From an uncultured Geobacteraceae bacterium (GTDB taxonomy: Bacteria; Desulfobacterota; Desulfuromonadia; Desulfuromonadales; Geopsychrobacteraceae): DNA of 6,259 nt. The notes below the pieces were generated by a model, which was not told the DNA's origin, searched no databases, and worked only from the letters and a program-made list of their open reading frames with translations. Of this stretch, positions 1 to 5,715 are shown piece by piece; the first letter of the stretch is position 1; every line of letters begins with the position of its first letter. Where the stretch lies: assembly GCA_937958075.1 (NCBI GenBank), contig CALFFB010000242.1, forward strand, positions 1-6,259, written 5' to 3'. The position numbers and the translations under genes were made by a program.

Positions 1-354
1 GGTCCGCAGGATCATGCCGTCGGGCAAGGTGAAGAGCCGGTTGCCGTCCGGCAGAACCCGGGGGTCGGTGCCCGCAGGCAGTTCGACAAAGGGATAGAAA
101 TCGGGCTCCGGCTCGATCTGCACCTGGTCCAAATACTCCTGGGTCTTGGCCTGCTGGGCCTCCAGATAGGCTTGGGCCTGGCCGCGCATCGCCTCCGAGG
201 CGGCGTGACCGGCCTCCAGCAACGTGCGGATGCCGGAAAGCTCCTCACGGATGCCGGACAGGTGATCGCAGAGCGCCCGCAGCACATACTGCTGTTCGCC
301 GGAATCGGTTTGTTCGATGGTGGCCTGCAAGTCGGCGGGTTCTTCGGAAATCAT
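1..354 (-). CDS. Coiled-coil-rich hypothetical protein, C-terminus beyond the window edge
   Basis: This is an open frame of 118 codons with no stop before the left edge, so the protein is partial. The ATG at 354-352 is chosen because GGAGG (minus strand, 365-361) sits 6 nt upstream and the frame begins 12 nt after the previous stop. Residues 30-80 are rich in Leu, Glu, Gln and Ala and look helical or coiled-coil, with an internal near-repeat LSGIREE/LSGIRTL (residues 32-45). Residues 81-118 change to a proline- and glycine-rich segment with two LPDG motifs (101-104 and 110-113). No signal peptide or membrane segment is seen. It is the last visible gene of the spike operon and could be a small tail-tip or chaperone-like component, but I do not recognise a family. 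A frame in another phase at 12-287 is a shadow of this gene. Confidence 0.72.
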   Translation of the reverse strand, partial: MISEEPADLQATIEQTDSGEQQYVLRALCDHLSGIREELSGIRTLLEAGHAASEAMRGQAQAYLEAQQAKTQEYLDQVQIEPEPDFYPFVELPAGTDPRVLPDGNRLFTLPDGMILRT

Positions 355-366
355 GGACAACCTCCA

Positions 367-1377
367 TTACATGCCGACATTGGCGGGTTGGGATTGATAG
401 CTCATGGCGTTGACCGGCGTCACTGTTCCGGTCGCGCCGTCGATTTCGAACACGGTCCAGACCGTGCCCGGGGCGTTGGGAACGTTGAAGGTCTGCTCAC
501 GGCCATCGCTCAAGAACACCTTCACCGATGCTCCGGACTGCGCCAGGCCGGTGCTCGGATTGGCGTTGCGGTTGGTGTAGTCGTGGACCGCGTAACGGTA
601 GACGCCGGGGATGAGCCGATGGATGGTGATGGTCTCCGGCCCGTAGGAGCTGGTGTCGTCCACGTCCAATTCCGCCGCCTCGTTTTCGATGGTGTGGGAA
701 TAGAACACATGGAACCTGCCGCCCGATGGCGTCGGTCCGGTGAGATGGGAATCGAGATCCCGGGGGTTGAGCCCCCACTGCAACACGATGCGGGCGACCT
801 GGCCGTCGAGCTCGGGCGAGAGAACGATCTGGATGTCGCCGGAGGTGTTGGGGTCGGCGTTCACCCAGCCATGCCAGGCGATGTATCCCGGCGCGGTGAC
901 CTCCACGTAATAGAACCCCTCGGGTACGGACAGCTCGAACCCGCCATAGGCGTTGGCAAAGGTCTGGTACGCCGCCGGGCCGGTTTCCGAGCGGCGGAAT
1001 TCGATCAGCGCGTTGCCGACGCCGCTGGTGTTGAGGGCGTTGACTACCGTGCCGCTGAGGAAGACCGATGCTCCGCTGGCAAAGTCCGGGTGGTCGGCGA
1101 ACCAGGATGGATCGCGGACCTCCACCAGAACATGGCGGAGGCTGTCCCGGGCCGAGGATCGCCAGACCATGAGCACGGCGTTGCCGATGGTCCAGCCGCA
1201 GCGAATGACGCCGTCCGGCCCGATCTCCGCGACCTCCGGATTGCTGGAGGCAAAGACCGGGGCGTCCACGTCGCCGCGCAGGGAGAGCGGAACCCGTTGC
1301 TCGAACTCGCCAGCGGAGAGGCGGATGGAGCGAGGCTGTACCTCCCAGTGGCTATAGGCTGGTGGGGTATCGGTCAT
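367..1377 (-). CDS. Multidomain beta-sandwich protein: Big_2-type Ig-like, carboxypeptidase-regulatory-like and YfaP-like domains
   Basis: The protein has 336 residues. Residues about 10-88 form an Ig-like domain of the Big_2 type, with the typical SSNPEVA...GxDGVI signature (44-58). Residues about 106-187 resemble a carboxypeptidase regulatory (transthyretin-like) domain: SGTVVNA, then an inserted-loop strand pattern, then GGFELSVPEGFYYVEVTAPGY. Residues about 195-315 resemble the YfaP/DUF2135 type, with W-x-x-NPRDLDSHLTGP (201-215) and LDVDDTSSYGPETITI (237-252); the acidic residues suggest metal binding, which is inference. There is no signal peptide, consistent with a cytoplasmically assembled tail part rather than a Sec-exported protein. 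The ATG at 1377 overlaps the upstream stop by 4 nt (ATGA) and has GGAGG 7 nt away (1389-1385). A longer in-frame start at 1500 would run into the upstream gene and is rejected. The likely role is a spike- or fibre-associated binding protein; an effector is the alternative. Confidence 0.85.
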   Translation of the reverse strand: MTDTPPAYSHWEVQPRSIRLSAGEFEQRVPLSLRGDVDAPVFASSNPEVAEIGPDGVIRCGWTIGNAVLMVWRSSARDSLRHVLVEVRDPSWFADHPDFASGASVFLSGTVVNALNTSGVGNALIEFRRSETGPAAYQTFANAYGGFELSVPEGFYYVEVTAPGYIAWHGWVNADPNTSGDIQIVLSPELDGQVARIVLQWGLNPRDLDSHLTGPTPSGGRFHVFYSHTIENEAAELDVDDTSSYGPETITIHRLIPGVYRYAVHDYTNRNANPSTGLAQSGASVKVFLSDGREQTFNVPNAPGTVWTVFEIDGATGTVTPVNAMSYQSQPANVGM

Positions 1378-1682
1378 GAAGGAACCTCCACCGGTGCGGA
1401 GACGCCGCCGCCATAGACCTCGACCTGGACGTGACGCAGGCTGAGCCGCTCGGGCGAATCCCAGACCAGGATCATGGCCGCCCCGGGAACGAAGCCGCAC
1501 TCGACATTGCCGTCCTCATCGACACTGGCCACGTCGGGATTGGACGATTCGAACACCGGCGCTTCGGGTAGACCACGGATCGAGAGCGGAATGCGCTGGA
1601 CGAATGGGGATCGCGAGACCCGGATCAGTTTCGGGAAAACATCCCAGTAGTGCGGTTCCTGCGGCTGTTCAAGATTGTTCAT
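1374..1682 (-). CDS. Short single-domain Ig-like (Big_2-type) protein
   Basis: This 102-residue protein is almost entirely one Ig-like domain (about residues 12-91) with the Big_2 signature SSNPDVASVDEDGNV. It aligns without gaps to the N-terminal domain of the next gene from the shared W to VEV: by hand count 42 of 77 residues are identical, including PVF.SSNP, a CG pair and SLRHV. The two are therefore paralogous and probably arose by tandem duplication. The gene starts 10 nt after the PAAR stop with a G-rich ribosome site (GAGGGGG), and its TGA overlaps the next ATG by 4 nt, suggesting coupled translation and similar dosage. No signal peptide is present. It may be a small decoration subunit, or an adaptor that binds the PAAR tip or the larger paralogue. 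The function is unknown. Confidence 0.83.
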   Translation of the reverse strand: MNNLEQPQEPHYWDVFPKLIRVSRSPFVQRIPLSIRGLPEAPVFESSNPDVASVDEDGNVECGFVPGAAMILVWDSPERLSLRHVQVEVYGGGVSAPVEVPS

Positions 1683-1692
1683 GGCGTCCCCC

Positions 1693-1956
1693 TCAGTTGT
1701 CGATGGTGTTGGGACTGCCGGTGACTATGATGGCTCCGCAGGCGGTGATGTCGCCGATGCGGGCGTTGGGCAATCCTTCGGTGATGGTGTCGAAGCTGCC
1801 GGTCACGATGGGCGTCACGCCATGCCCCGGGATGGGACAGACGTGCAGATCCCCCATGCGGGCCACCGGCATGCCGTTGTCCAGCGTCCGGCTCGCCCCG
1901 GTGATGATGACGCCGCCGTGACTGCTGATGTCGCCGAGTCGCGCCTGGGAGCTCAT
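1693..1956 (-). CDS. PAAR-domain spike tip protein
   Basis: This 87-residue protein is a stand-alone PAAR domain with no extension. The repeating pattern is visible: ARLGD...HGG.IITG (residues 5-20), then NGMPVARMGDLHVCPIPGHG (27-46), then VTGSFDTITEGLPNARIGD...CG.IIVTGSPNTIDN to the end. In the PAAR family, His and Cys side chains bind a zinc that sharpens a conical tip; H13, C40, H45 and C73 are the likely ligands here (inference from spacing). The protein would cap the beta-helical spike encoded two genes upstream. The ATG at 1956 is chosen because it overlaps the preceding stop by 4 nt, has an AAGGTG ribosome site 5 nt away, and gives exactly a PAAR length; an upstream in-frame ATG at 2046 adds 30 residues with no PAAR character. 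Confidence 0.93.
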   Translation of the reverse strand: MSSQARLGDISSHGGVIITGASRTLDNGMPVARMGDLHVCPIPGHGVTPIVTGSFDTITEGLPNARIGDITACGAIIVTGSPNTIDN

Positions 1957-2327
1957 GGGTTCACCTTCAGCAACAGATGGATCAGAAAGCCGATGAGTCC
2001 GCCGATGGTGCTGCCGATGGTCAACACCAGGCCGACGATCTTCCACATGGTCTCGGTCCCCATCTTGGAGCCGACCCGGGCATGCAGCCGGTCGATCTCC
2101 TCGGCGTGCCGGTGCAGATCGGAATAGATCGAGCGGACCAGCACCTCGACGTTTTCCTTGTCCGATTTCTTCTCGATTTCACGCTCGATCTTCTCGAGGC
2201 GGTCCTGGATTTCCCGGCGGTGACTTTCGAGGATGCTGCGGAATTCCTCCCGCCAATGATCGAAGGTCCGGGCCAGCAATTCCTCGCTGGCCGAAAGTCC
2301 GGAGGGCGTTGTTGTTCTTTCTCCCAT
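1953..2327 (-). CDS. Coiled-coil protein with one C-terminal transmembrane segment (XhlA/holin-like layout)
   Basis: The protein has 124 residues. Residues about 13-86 are strongly charged and helical, with heptad-like spacing (RLEKIEREIEKK and neighbours), so a coiled coil is likely. Residues about 95-120, beginning WKIVGLVLTIGSTIGG, form one hydrophobic segment long enough to cross a membrane, followed by a short KVNP tail. Long amphipathic helix plus C-terminal anchor resembles the XhlA haemolysin/holin-associated layout found in phage lysis cassettes, but I see no diagnostic motif, so this is a structural analogy. It lies between the spike and PAAR genes, starting 12 nt after the spike stop (AAGGA ribosome site) and overlapping PAAR by 4 nt. 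Alternatives are a membrane anchor or docking factor for the apparatus, or a small immunity-like protein. Confidence 0.82.
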   Translation of the reverse strand: MGERTTTPSGLSASEELLARTFDHWREEFRSILESHRREIQDRLEKIEREIEKKSDKENVEVLVRSIYSDLHRHAEEIDRLHARVGSKMGTETMWKIVGLVLTIGSTIGGLIGFLIHLLLKVNP

Positions 2328-2339
2328 GCGATGCTTCCT

Positions 2340-3389
2340 TCAGGTGTTGATCAAGACGGTGTTCGTCGAGCGAATGATGATGTTTCCGGCCACCCCATCC
2401 ATGAACACGAGGCTGCCGGACTTGTCGGTGGCGCTGATGCTCTCCTGGCCGGGCGCGGCGTTCATGCGCACCACCTGACCGGCCTTGTCGGTGAGCCGGA
2501 TCTGTTCGGCGGCGGCGGTGGAATCGACGAGGATTTCCTGGGTGCCGTTGAGTCCCCAGATGTGAACCTTTTCCCGGCCCTTGGTGGTGTCGATGAGGAT
2601 CTTCTGCCAGCGGGAGCGGCCCTTGTCGCACGAGAGGATGTGGACCTTCTCCTTGTCCTGCCAGGCTTCGAGGATCACCTGCTGGCGGCAGAGGTCGGTG
2701 AGCTGGATGCGGGCGCGGGAGCCGACGATCTGCGAGGCGATGTCGAGCTGGTCGCCTTTCTCGGCGTCCTTCGTGCCTCGGCGCAGGGCGTTGCCGCTCT
2801 GCATCTCCGGCTTCACCTTCCCTTCCATGGTGAGGATCTGTCCGGCGCGGTCGATGATCCGCAGCAGCTCGTCGCCGTCGCGGTCATCGGCCAGGATGGT
2901 GTGGCCGGTTTCGGTCTTGAGCAGTACCTTCAGGCGCGGGCAGTAGTACGGCGGATGGCCGTGGTACTTCTTGTGTTCGAGATCGTCGTGCCGGTTGGCC
3001 TGATGCTCGACCTTGTCCTCGCAGTCATGACAGAAGGCATTGGCGCAGGTGCGCTTGGATTCCTCGGGCTGCTCGCCGGGATTGCTCTTGGCCAGCCAGA
3101 CGCCGGTCCAGATCGGATACTGGACAACGCCGCCCTCGAACTCGGCCCAGACCGAGGCCCCTTCCTCGGGGACCAGGAACATGCCGGTGTCGTCGTTGCC
3201 GCCGTAGGGGAAACAGGGAGCGGCCCATTCGGACCAGTTCTCCCGCCCGCTGCCGAGCACGGCGGGGATCTCCAGCCGGACCCGGCCAAGGCGTTCGGGG
3301 TCGTTGTTGTCGCGCACGAAGGCCCGGTACTTGCCGTACCAGCGGTTGCGGTAGCGCTCCTCGGATTGACGGTCGCGGGTTTCAAGCAT
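2340..3389 (-). CDS. gpV/gp5-like baseplate spike protein: OB-fold plus beta-helix repeats
   Basis: The protein has 349 residues. Residues about 17-105 form an OB-fold of the phage baseplate assembly V / VgrG-gp5 type: YGKYRAFVRDNNDPERLGRVRLEIP, then W.EWAAPCFPYGG, then PEEGASVWAEFEGG and PIWTGVW. Residues 112-150 are a Cys/His-rich insertion. From about 152 to the end there are alternating short beta-strand repeats (for example EKVHILSCDKG and EKVHIWGLNG, DKAGQVVRM and DKSGSLVFM), as expected for a trimeric beta-helical needle. It would sit below the gpD-like hub and carry the PAAR tip. No lysozyme domain is present, unlike T4 gp5; the separate M15 peptidase may fill that role. The ATG at 3389 is chosen because it has GGGAG upstream and overlaps the DUF1353 stop by 8 nt; an ATG at 3434 adds 15 residues outside the domain. 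Confidence 0.9.
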   Translation of the reverse strand: MLETRDRQSEERYRNRWYGKYRAFVRDNNDPERLGRVRLEIPAVLGSGRENWSEWAAPCFPYGGNDDTGMFLVPEEGASVWAEFEGGVVQYPIWTGVWLAKSNPGEQPEESKRTCANAFCHDCEDKVEHQANRHDDLEHKKYHGHPPYYCPRLKVLLKTETGHTILADDRDGDELLRIIDRAGQILTMEGKVKPEMQSGNALRRGTKDAEKGDQLDIASQIVGSRARIQLTDLCRQQVILEAWQDKEKVHILSCDKGRSRWQKILIDTTKGREKVHIWGLNGTQEILVDSTAAAEQIRLTDKAGQVVRMNAAPGQESISATDKSGSLVFMDGVAGNIIIRSTNTVLINT

Positions 3390-3801
3390 GCTCCGTCTCC
3401 CGTTTTCGACTGGTGTCCCAGGCCAGCCAGCCACCCAGGCGAACCGCCCAATACATGACCTGCCTTTTCCACAGAGGCACCCCCAGGGCAGCCATCAGTT
3501 CGAGAAAGACGCGGTCGGCAGCAATCCGCGAGACCTTGCCGGTGTGGTAGAGGTAGTCGTGAACGACGGCCGCCGGGGAATATCTCCCCCAGGGCGGCAC
3601 CACGCGCCAGAACAGGCGCGGCACCGAGGCGAAGTCGGTCTCGAACCCAGCGGGCACTTCGATGATGCGGCCAACGCCGGTGCGGATACGGAACGGCTGG
3701 GTCAGCCTCGCGGTCATTCCATTGGGCAGGATCTCCACCCGAAGAGGCCCGGACAGTCCCAGCGCGGTGCCCGAAAACAGGGTCTTGGTTTCGGCGCTCA
3801 T
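3382..3801 (-). CDS. DUF1353 family phage protein
   Basis: This 139-residue protein matches the DUF1353 family as I know it: VPAGFETDFASVPRLFWRVVPP (residues 49-70), then G.Y..AAVVHDYLY (72-85), then a helical region with a late hydrophobic, Trp-rich stretch (about 111-128). The family is common in phages and prophages and has no settled biochemical function; the conserved D56 and H81-D82 could suggest a hydrolase-like or metal site, which is speculation. The ATG at 3801 is chosen over a GTG at 3810 because it makes an ATGA overlap with the peptidase stop and has GAGGTG 6 nt upstream (3813-3808). It overlaps the spike start by 8 nt. Placement next to a peptidase and between hub and spike genes suggests a role in tail-associated envelope penetration or in lysis. 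Confidence 0.88.
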   Translation of the reverse strand: MSAETKTLFSGTALGLSGPLRVEILPNGMTARLTQPFRIRTGVGRIIEVPAGFETDFASVPRLFWRVVPPWGRYSPAAVVHDYLYHTGKVSRIAADRVFLELMAALGVPLWKRQVMYWAVRLGGWLAWDTSRKRETEHA

Positions 3802-4172
3802 GACCGCCACCTCGCCTTGCCCGACTGGCGCACGTCGAGATGGACCCAGGAGGCATAGACGCCGATGCCGCCCTCGCGGAAGAGCGGAATTTCCTCGGCG
3901 ATGACCGCCAGTTCCTCGGGCGAAACGCCTGCGGGACAGCTCACGTCGGCCGCCATGCCCAGCGTGTGGAAACTCTGCTCCGCGCCGCCCACCGCCTTGT
4001 TGTGCCGGTTGCAGCGGAAGCCGCTGGTGATGGACAGCGGTTTGCCGATGCGGTCGCGCAGCGTCTGCAGGGCGTCGACCAGGTCGGGATGGACCGCAGC
4101 CGAATGGCCGCAGCAGTTCTTGCCCTTGCAGGCGAATTCCGAACGGTTGAAATTCTTGCTGAGATCACCCAT
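3798..4172 (-). CDS. M15A-type zinc peptidase (D-Ala-D-Ala carboxypeptidase-like)
   Basis: The protein has 124 residues, the usual size of a single-domain peptidase M15A (M15_3). The zinc motif SxHxxGxAxD is intact (S67, H69, G72, A74, D76) and the second motif HxD is present (H111, D113) in VHLDVR. The SGFRCNRHN block (50-58) upstream is also typical. The N-terminal FACKGKNCCGH cluster (13-23) is common in this family and may be structural. These enzymes cleave peptide cross-links or stem peptides in peptidoglycan and occur as endolysins or tail-associated hydrolases. No signal peptide is seen, so it would reach the wall with the particle or through a holin. The ATG at 4172 has GGAGG 5 nt upstream and overlaps the hub stop by 8 nt. 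Its place between hub and spike favours a tail-associated role, without excluding lysis. Confidence 0.92.
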   Translation of the reverse strand: MGDLSKNFNRSEFACKGKNCCGHSAAVHPDLVDALQTLRDRIGKPLSITSGFRCNRHNKAVGGAEQSFHTLGMAADVSCPAGVSPEELAVIAEEIPLFREGGIGVYASWVHLDVRQSGKARWRS

Positions 4173-5448
4173 TGCCGCCTCCTTGTGTGACCGCGCCGGA
4201 ATCCGCGTCGATGGTCACCATGGCTGGCGGCTCGTTTTGCGGCGTGGGCGGGGCCTCCTTGTCGTTGGGTTTGCCCTGGGACTCGGCGGACTTGTCGCCC
4301 GCGCCCTTGCCGAGGGCGTTCTTCTTGAGTTTGAGTTCGCAGAGATAGCCAGCGCCGCTGATGCTGTGGCGCACCGAGTGGCAGTAGTAGATGCCGGAAA
4401 ACTTCCGTCCCACGCCCTTGATCTCGACGTTTTTCTTGGCGCGTAGCTGGGGAATGCCGATGGTGGCCGCGTCCGCCTCGACCTGGCGCAGCTCGGCCTC
4501 GCGGAATTTGCCTTCGGCGCTGTCCTGGGCGGGCTCCTGGCGCGGCTCTTCGTGAAAGCCTTCGGAACGGTCGAAGCTGGGCACGATCTGCCCCGTCTCC
4601 TGTTCCTTGAAGCTGCCTTCGCCGGTGTTGCCGTCGACCAGATAGGTCTGCTTGCCCAGGGCCGTCCGCTCGGGCGTGGTGGCGTTGTTGGCCTTGTGCT
4701 CGACCACGTCCTTCTTGCGCGGGTCGACGCCGACCGTCTTGGTCTCGACACCCGCGCCCTTGGCTCCCTGGGATTGGGTGCTGGGGCGGAACGAGCGCAG
4801 CAGGCCCTTGGTGTCGGTGAAATATTCGAGGGTCAGAAGCGGCGTCTGGTCGAGCTCGCGGGGGTGGAAATGGAGTTCGTCGTCCTGGATGTAGAAGACA
4901 TAGCCGCTCACGCCGTCGCCATCGCGGTCGCGGGCCTTTTCCGCCAGCTCCTTGAGGAACTGGGCGTCCGAGATGTTGCTCTGGGTGACGCGGAGATGGG
5001 TTCCCTTGGTGGCCGTCACGACCGGTTTGAGGCCGTTGGCCGAGGCGATCTGCTCGGCTATTTCGGAATAGAGAATACCCGGCGCGGGTTTCTGCCAGAC
5101 CTTCTGGTTTTCCTTTCCGGCCAGCTTGAAGCCTTTGTCGTAGGCTTTGATACGGATGGTGGGGTCGCCGTTTTCTGGGAAGTCGTAATCGATATCCTTG
5201 ATGACCGCCTTCTTGCGGGGCGAGAGATTACCCACATAACCGAACCGGGAAATGATCTCGTTGCCTTCCTGGAACAGCGGATCGTCGACGAACTGCAGGT
5301 TGCGGTCGGTCACCGACAGTTCGAGGACATCCAGCTCCTCCTCGTTGTCGGTGAAGACGAACGAGGTGATCTCCTGGGTGATGTCCTTCGAGAGGTCTTG
5401 CCCCTCGATCTGAATCAGAAATGTCGGCTTGAAGGTATCCAGATCCAT
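4165..5448 (-). CDS. gpD/gp27-like tail hub protein (phage late control D family)
   Basis: The protein has 427 residues. The N-terminus (PTFLIQIEGQDLSKDITQEITSFVFTD and onward, residues 8-34) followed by ELDVLELSVTDRN is the usual opening of phage late control D / gp27-like hub proteins. A second part (about 121-200: GILYSEIAEQIASANGL, SDAQFLKELAEKARD, GYVFYIQDDELHFHP) matches the middle beta-barrel region. Residues about 335-375 (KNVEIKGVGRKFSGIYYCHSVRHSISGAGYLCELKLKK) form the closing strands. The last 45 residues are low-complexity and rich in Lys, Gln and Pro, probably disordered. A DRDGDG stretch (173-178) resembles a calcium loop but lacks a complete EF-hand spacing. This trimeric hub would join the tube to the spike encoded downstream. 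The ATG at 5448 has a GGAGA site 5 nt upstream. It is the first visible gene of the operon. Confidence 0.92.
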   Translation of the reverse strand: MDLDTFKPTFLIQIEGQDLSKDITQEITSFVFTDNEEELDVLELSVTDRNLQFVDDPLFQEGNEIISRFGYVGNLSPRKKAVIKDIDYDFPENGDPTIRIKAYDKGFKLAGKENQKVWQKPAPGILYSEIAEQIASANGLKPVVTATKGTHLRVTQSNISDAQFLKELAEKARDRDGDGVSGYVFYIQDDELHFHPRELDQTPLLTLEYFTDTKGLLRSFRPSTQSQGAKGAGVETKTVGVDPRKKDVVEHKANNATTPERTALGKQTYLVDGNTGEGSFKEQETGQIVPSFDRSEGFHEEPRQEPAQDSAEGKFREAELRQVEADAATIGIPQLRAKKNVEIKGVGRKFSGIYYCHSVRHSISGAGYLCELKLKKNALGKGAGDKSAESQGKPNDKEAPPTPQNEPPAMVTIDADSGAVTQGGGNG

Positions 5449-5577
5449 GCGTCTCTCCGGCGGTTCGCAGTTCCCTGCTTACTTACCGGAAGGCATGGCG
5501 AGGTGTCGGGGGGGATCAAGCTTTAGGTTTGAAAATCTTTTGGCGTATGGAGGGTGTGTGGCAATTGAGAGTTATGT
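5449..5577. other. Non-coding junction between the spike operon and the cassette attC site
   Basis: No convincing gene is present in these 129 bases. It contains the hub gene's ribosome site (5454-5458), a run of seven cytosines on the minus strand at 5510-5516, and the outer half of a 14-nt palindrome (5571-5584). A promoter for the operon would be expected here if the hub gene is first. A TTGCCA hexamer on the minus strand is a possible -35, but I find no well-spaced -10, so I do not call a promoter. Composition changes across this interval from GC-rich on the left to AT-rich on the right. Confidence 0.5.
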
Positions 5578-5584
5578 GCATAAC
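5571..5584. repeat. Palindrome overlapping the attC end (GTTATG-TG-CATAAC)
   Basis: Two perfect 6-nt arms, GTTATG and CATAAC, flank a 2-nt centre. The right arm forms part of the core site GTTATGC (minus strand, 5584-5578) of the attC. The left arm mirrors it just outside the cassette. It may be the trace of an old core-site junction, an operator-like site, or coincidence. Confidence 0.5.
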
Positions 5585-5703
5585 GCTTAAGTCAGGAGCA
5601 GCCTGGGCTTCCACTGAAATATTAAGTGACTGATGACTTCCAGATTGGAACATTTTTTCAGGCGCGCCCGGCCCTGGCTGTCACCTGCACTTTGTTGTTG
5701 GGC
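5578..5703 (-). repeat. Integron attC recombination site (59-base-element type)
   Basis: Read on the minus strand the site begins GCCCAAC (1L, 5703-5697) and ends GTTATGC (1R, 5584-5578), matching RYYYAAC and, apart from one position, GTTRRRY. Inside, AAGTGCAGG (2L, 5692-5684) pairs with CCTGACTT (2R, 5596-5589) with one extra base in 2L at 5688, the asymmetry known for attC sites. Pairing continues: 5589-5608 and 5671-5692 match at 18 of 20 positions, with a second unpaired base at 5681. More inverted pairing follows inward (CTGAAA with TTTCAG; TTCCA with TGGAA). The 126-bp length fits the known attC range. The plus strand of this window would be the recombining bottom strand. The hairpin could also act as a weak terminator for the cassette gene. 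Confidence 0.88.
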
Positions 5704-5715
5704 ATTATTGTAGTT

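Noticed and set aside
12..287. Minus-strand open frame (91 codons)
   Set aside because: It is out of phase with the frame starting at 354, which has a strong ribosome site, correct operon spacing and ordinary protein composition.
172..1416. Plus-strand open frame (414 codons)
   Set aside because: It is antisense to the Ig-like proteins and the partial left gene; low-complexity Gly/Val/Asp content and no domain signature.
1977..3458. Long plus-strand open frame (493 codons)
   Set aside because: It is antisense to the spike and coiled-coil genes, both of which show recognisable domains. Its translation is Gly/Ala/Val/Asp-rich without motifs, as expected for the complement of GC-rich coding DNA.
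2930..3856. Minus-strand open frame (308 codons) in another phase
   Set aside because: It overlaps the peptidase, DUF1353 and spike genes out of frame, and its translation is Arg/Pro/Ser-rich with no domain.
4230..4330. Calling the hub and spike genes a type VI secretion VgrG
   Set aside because: VgrG fuses the gp27-like and gp5-like parts in one chain; here they are separate genes with two others between, which is closer to phage tails or related particles. No T6SS core gene is visible.
4552..5526. Plus-strand open frame (324 codons)
   Set aside because: It is antisense to the well-supported gpD-like hub gene and has no recognisable motif.
1..5583. The idea that the spike operon is itself an integron cassette beginning at TTATGC
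   Set aside because: Cassettes normally carry one or two genes and end in an attC with a matching 1L; no such site is visible, and the operon is compositionally unlike the cassette.
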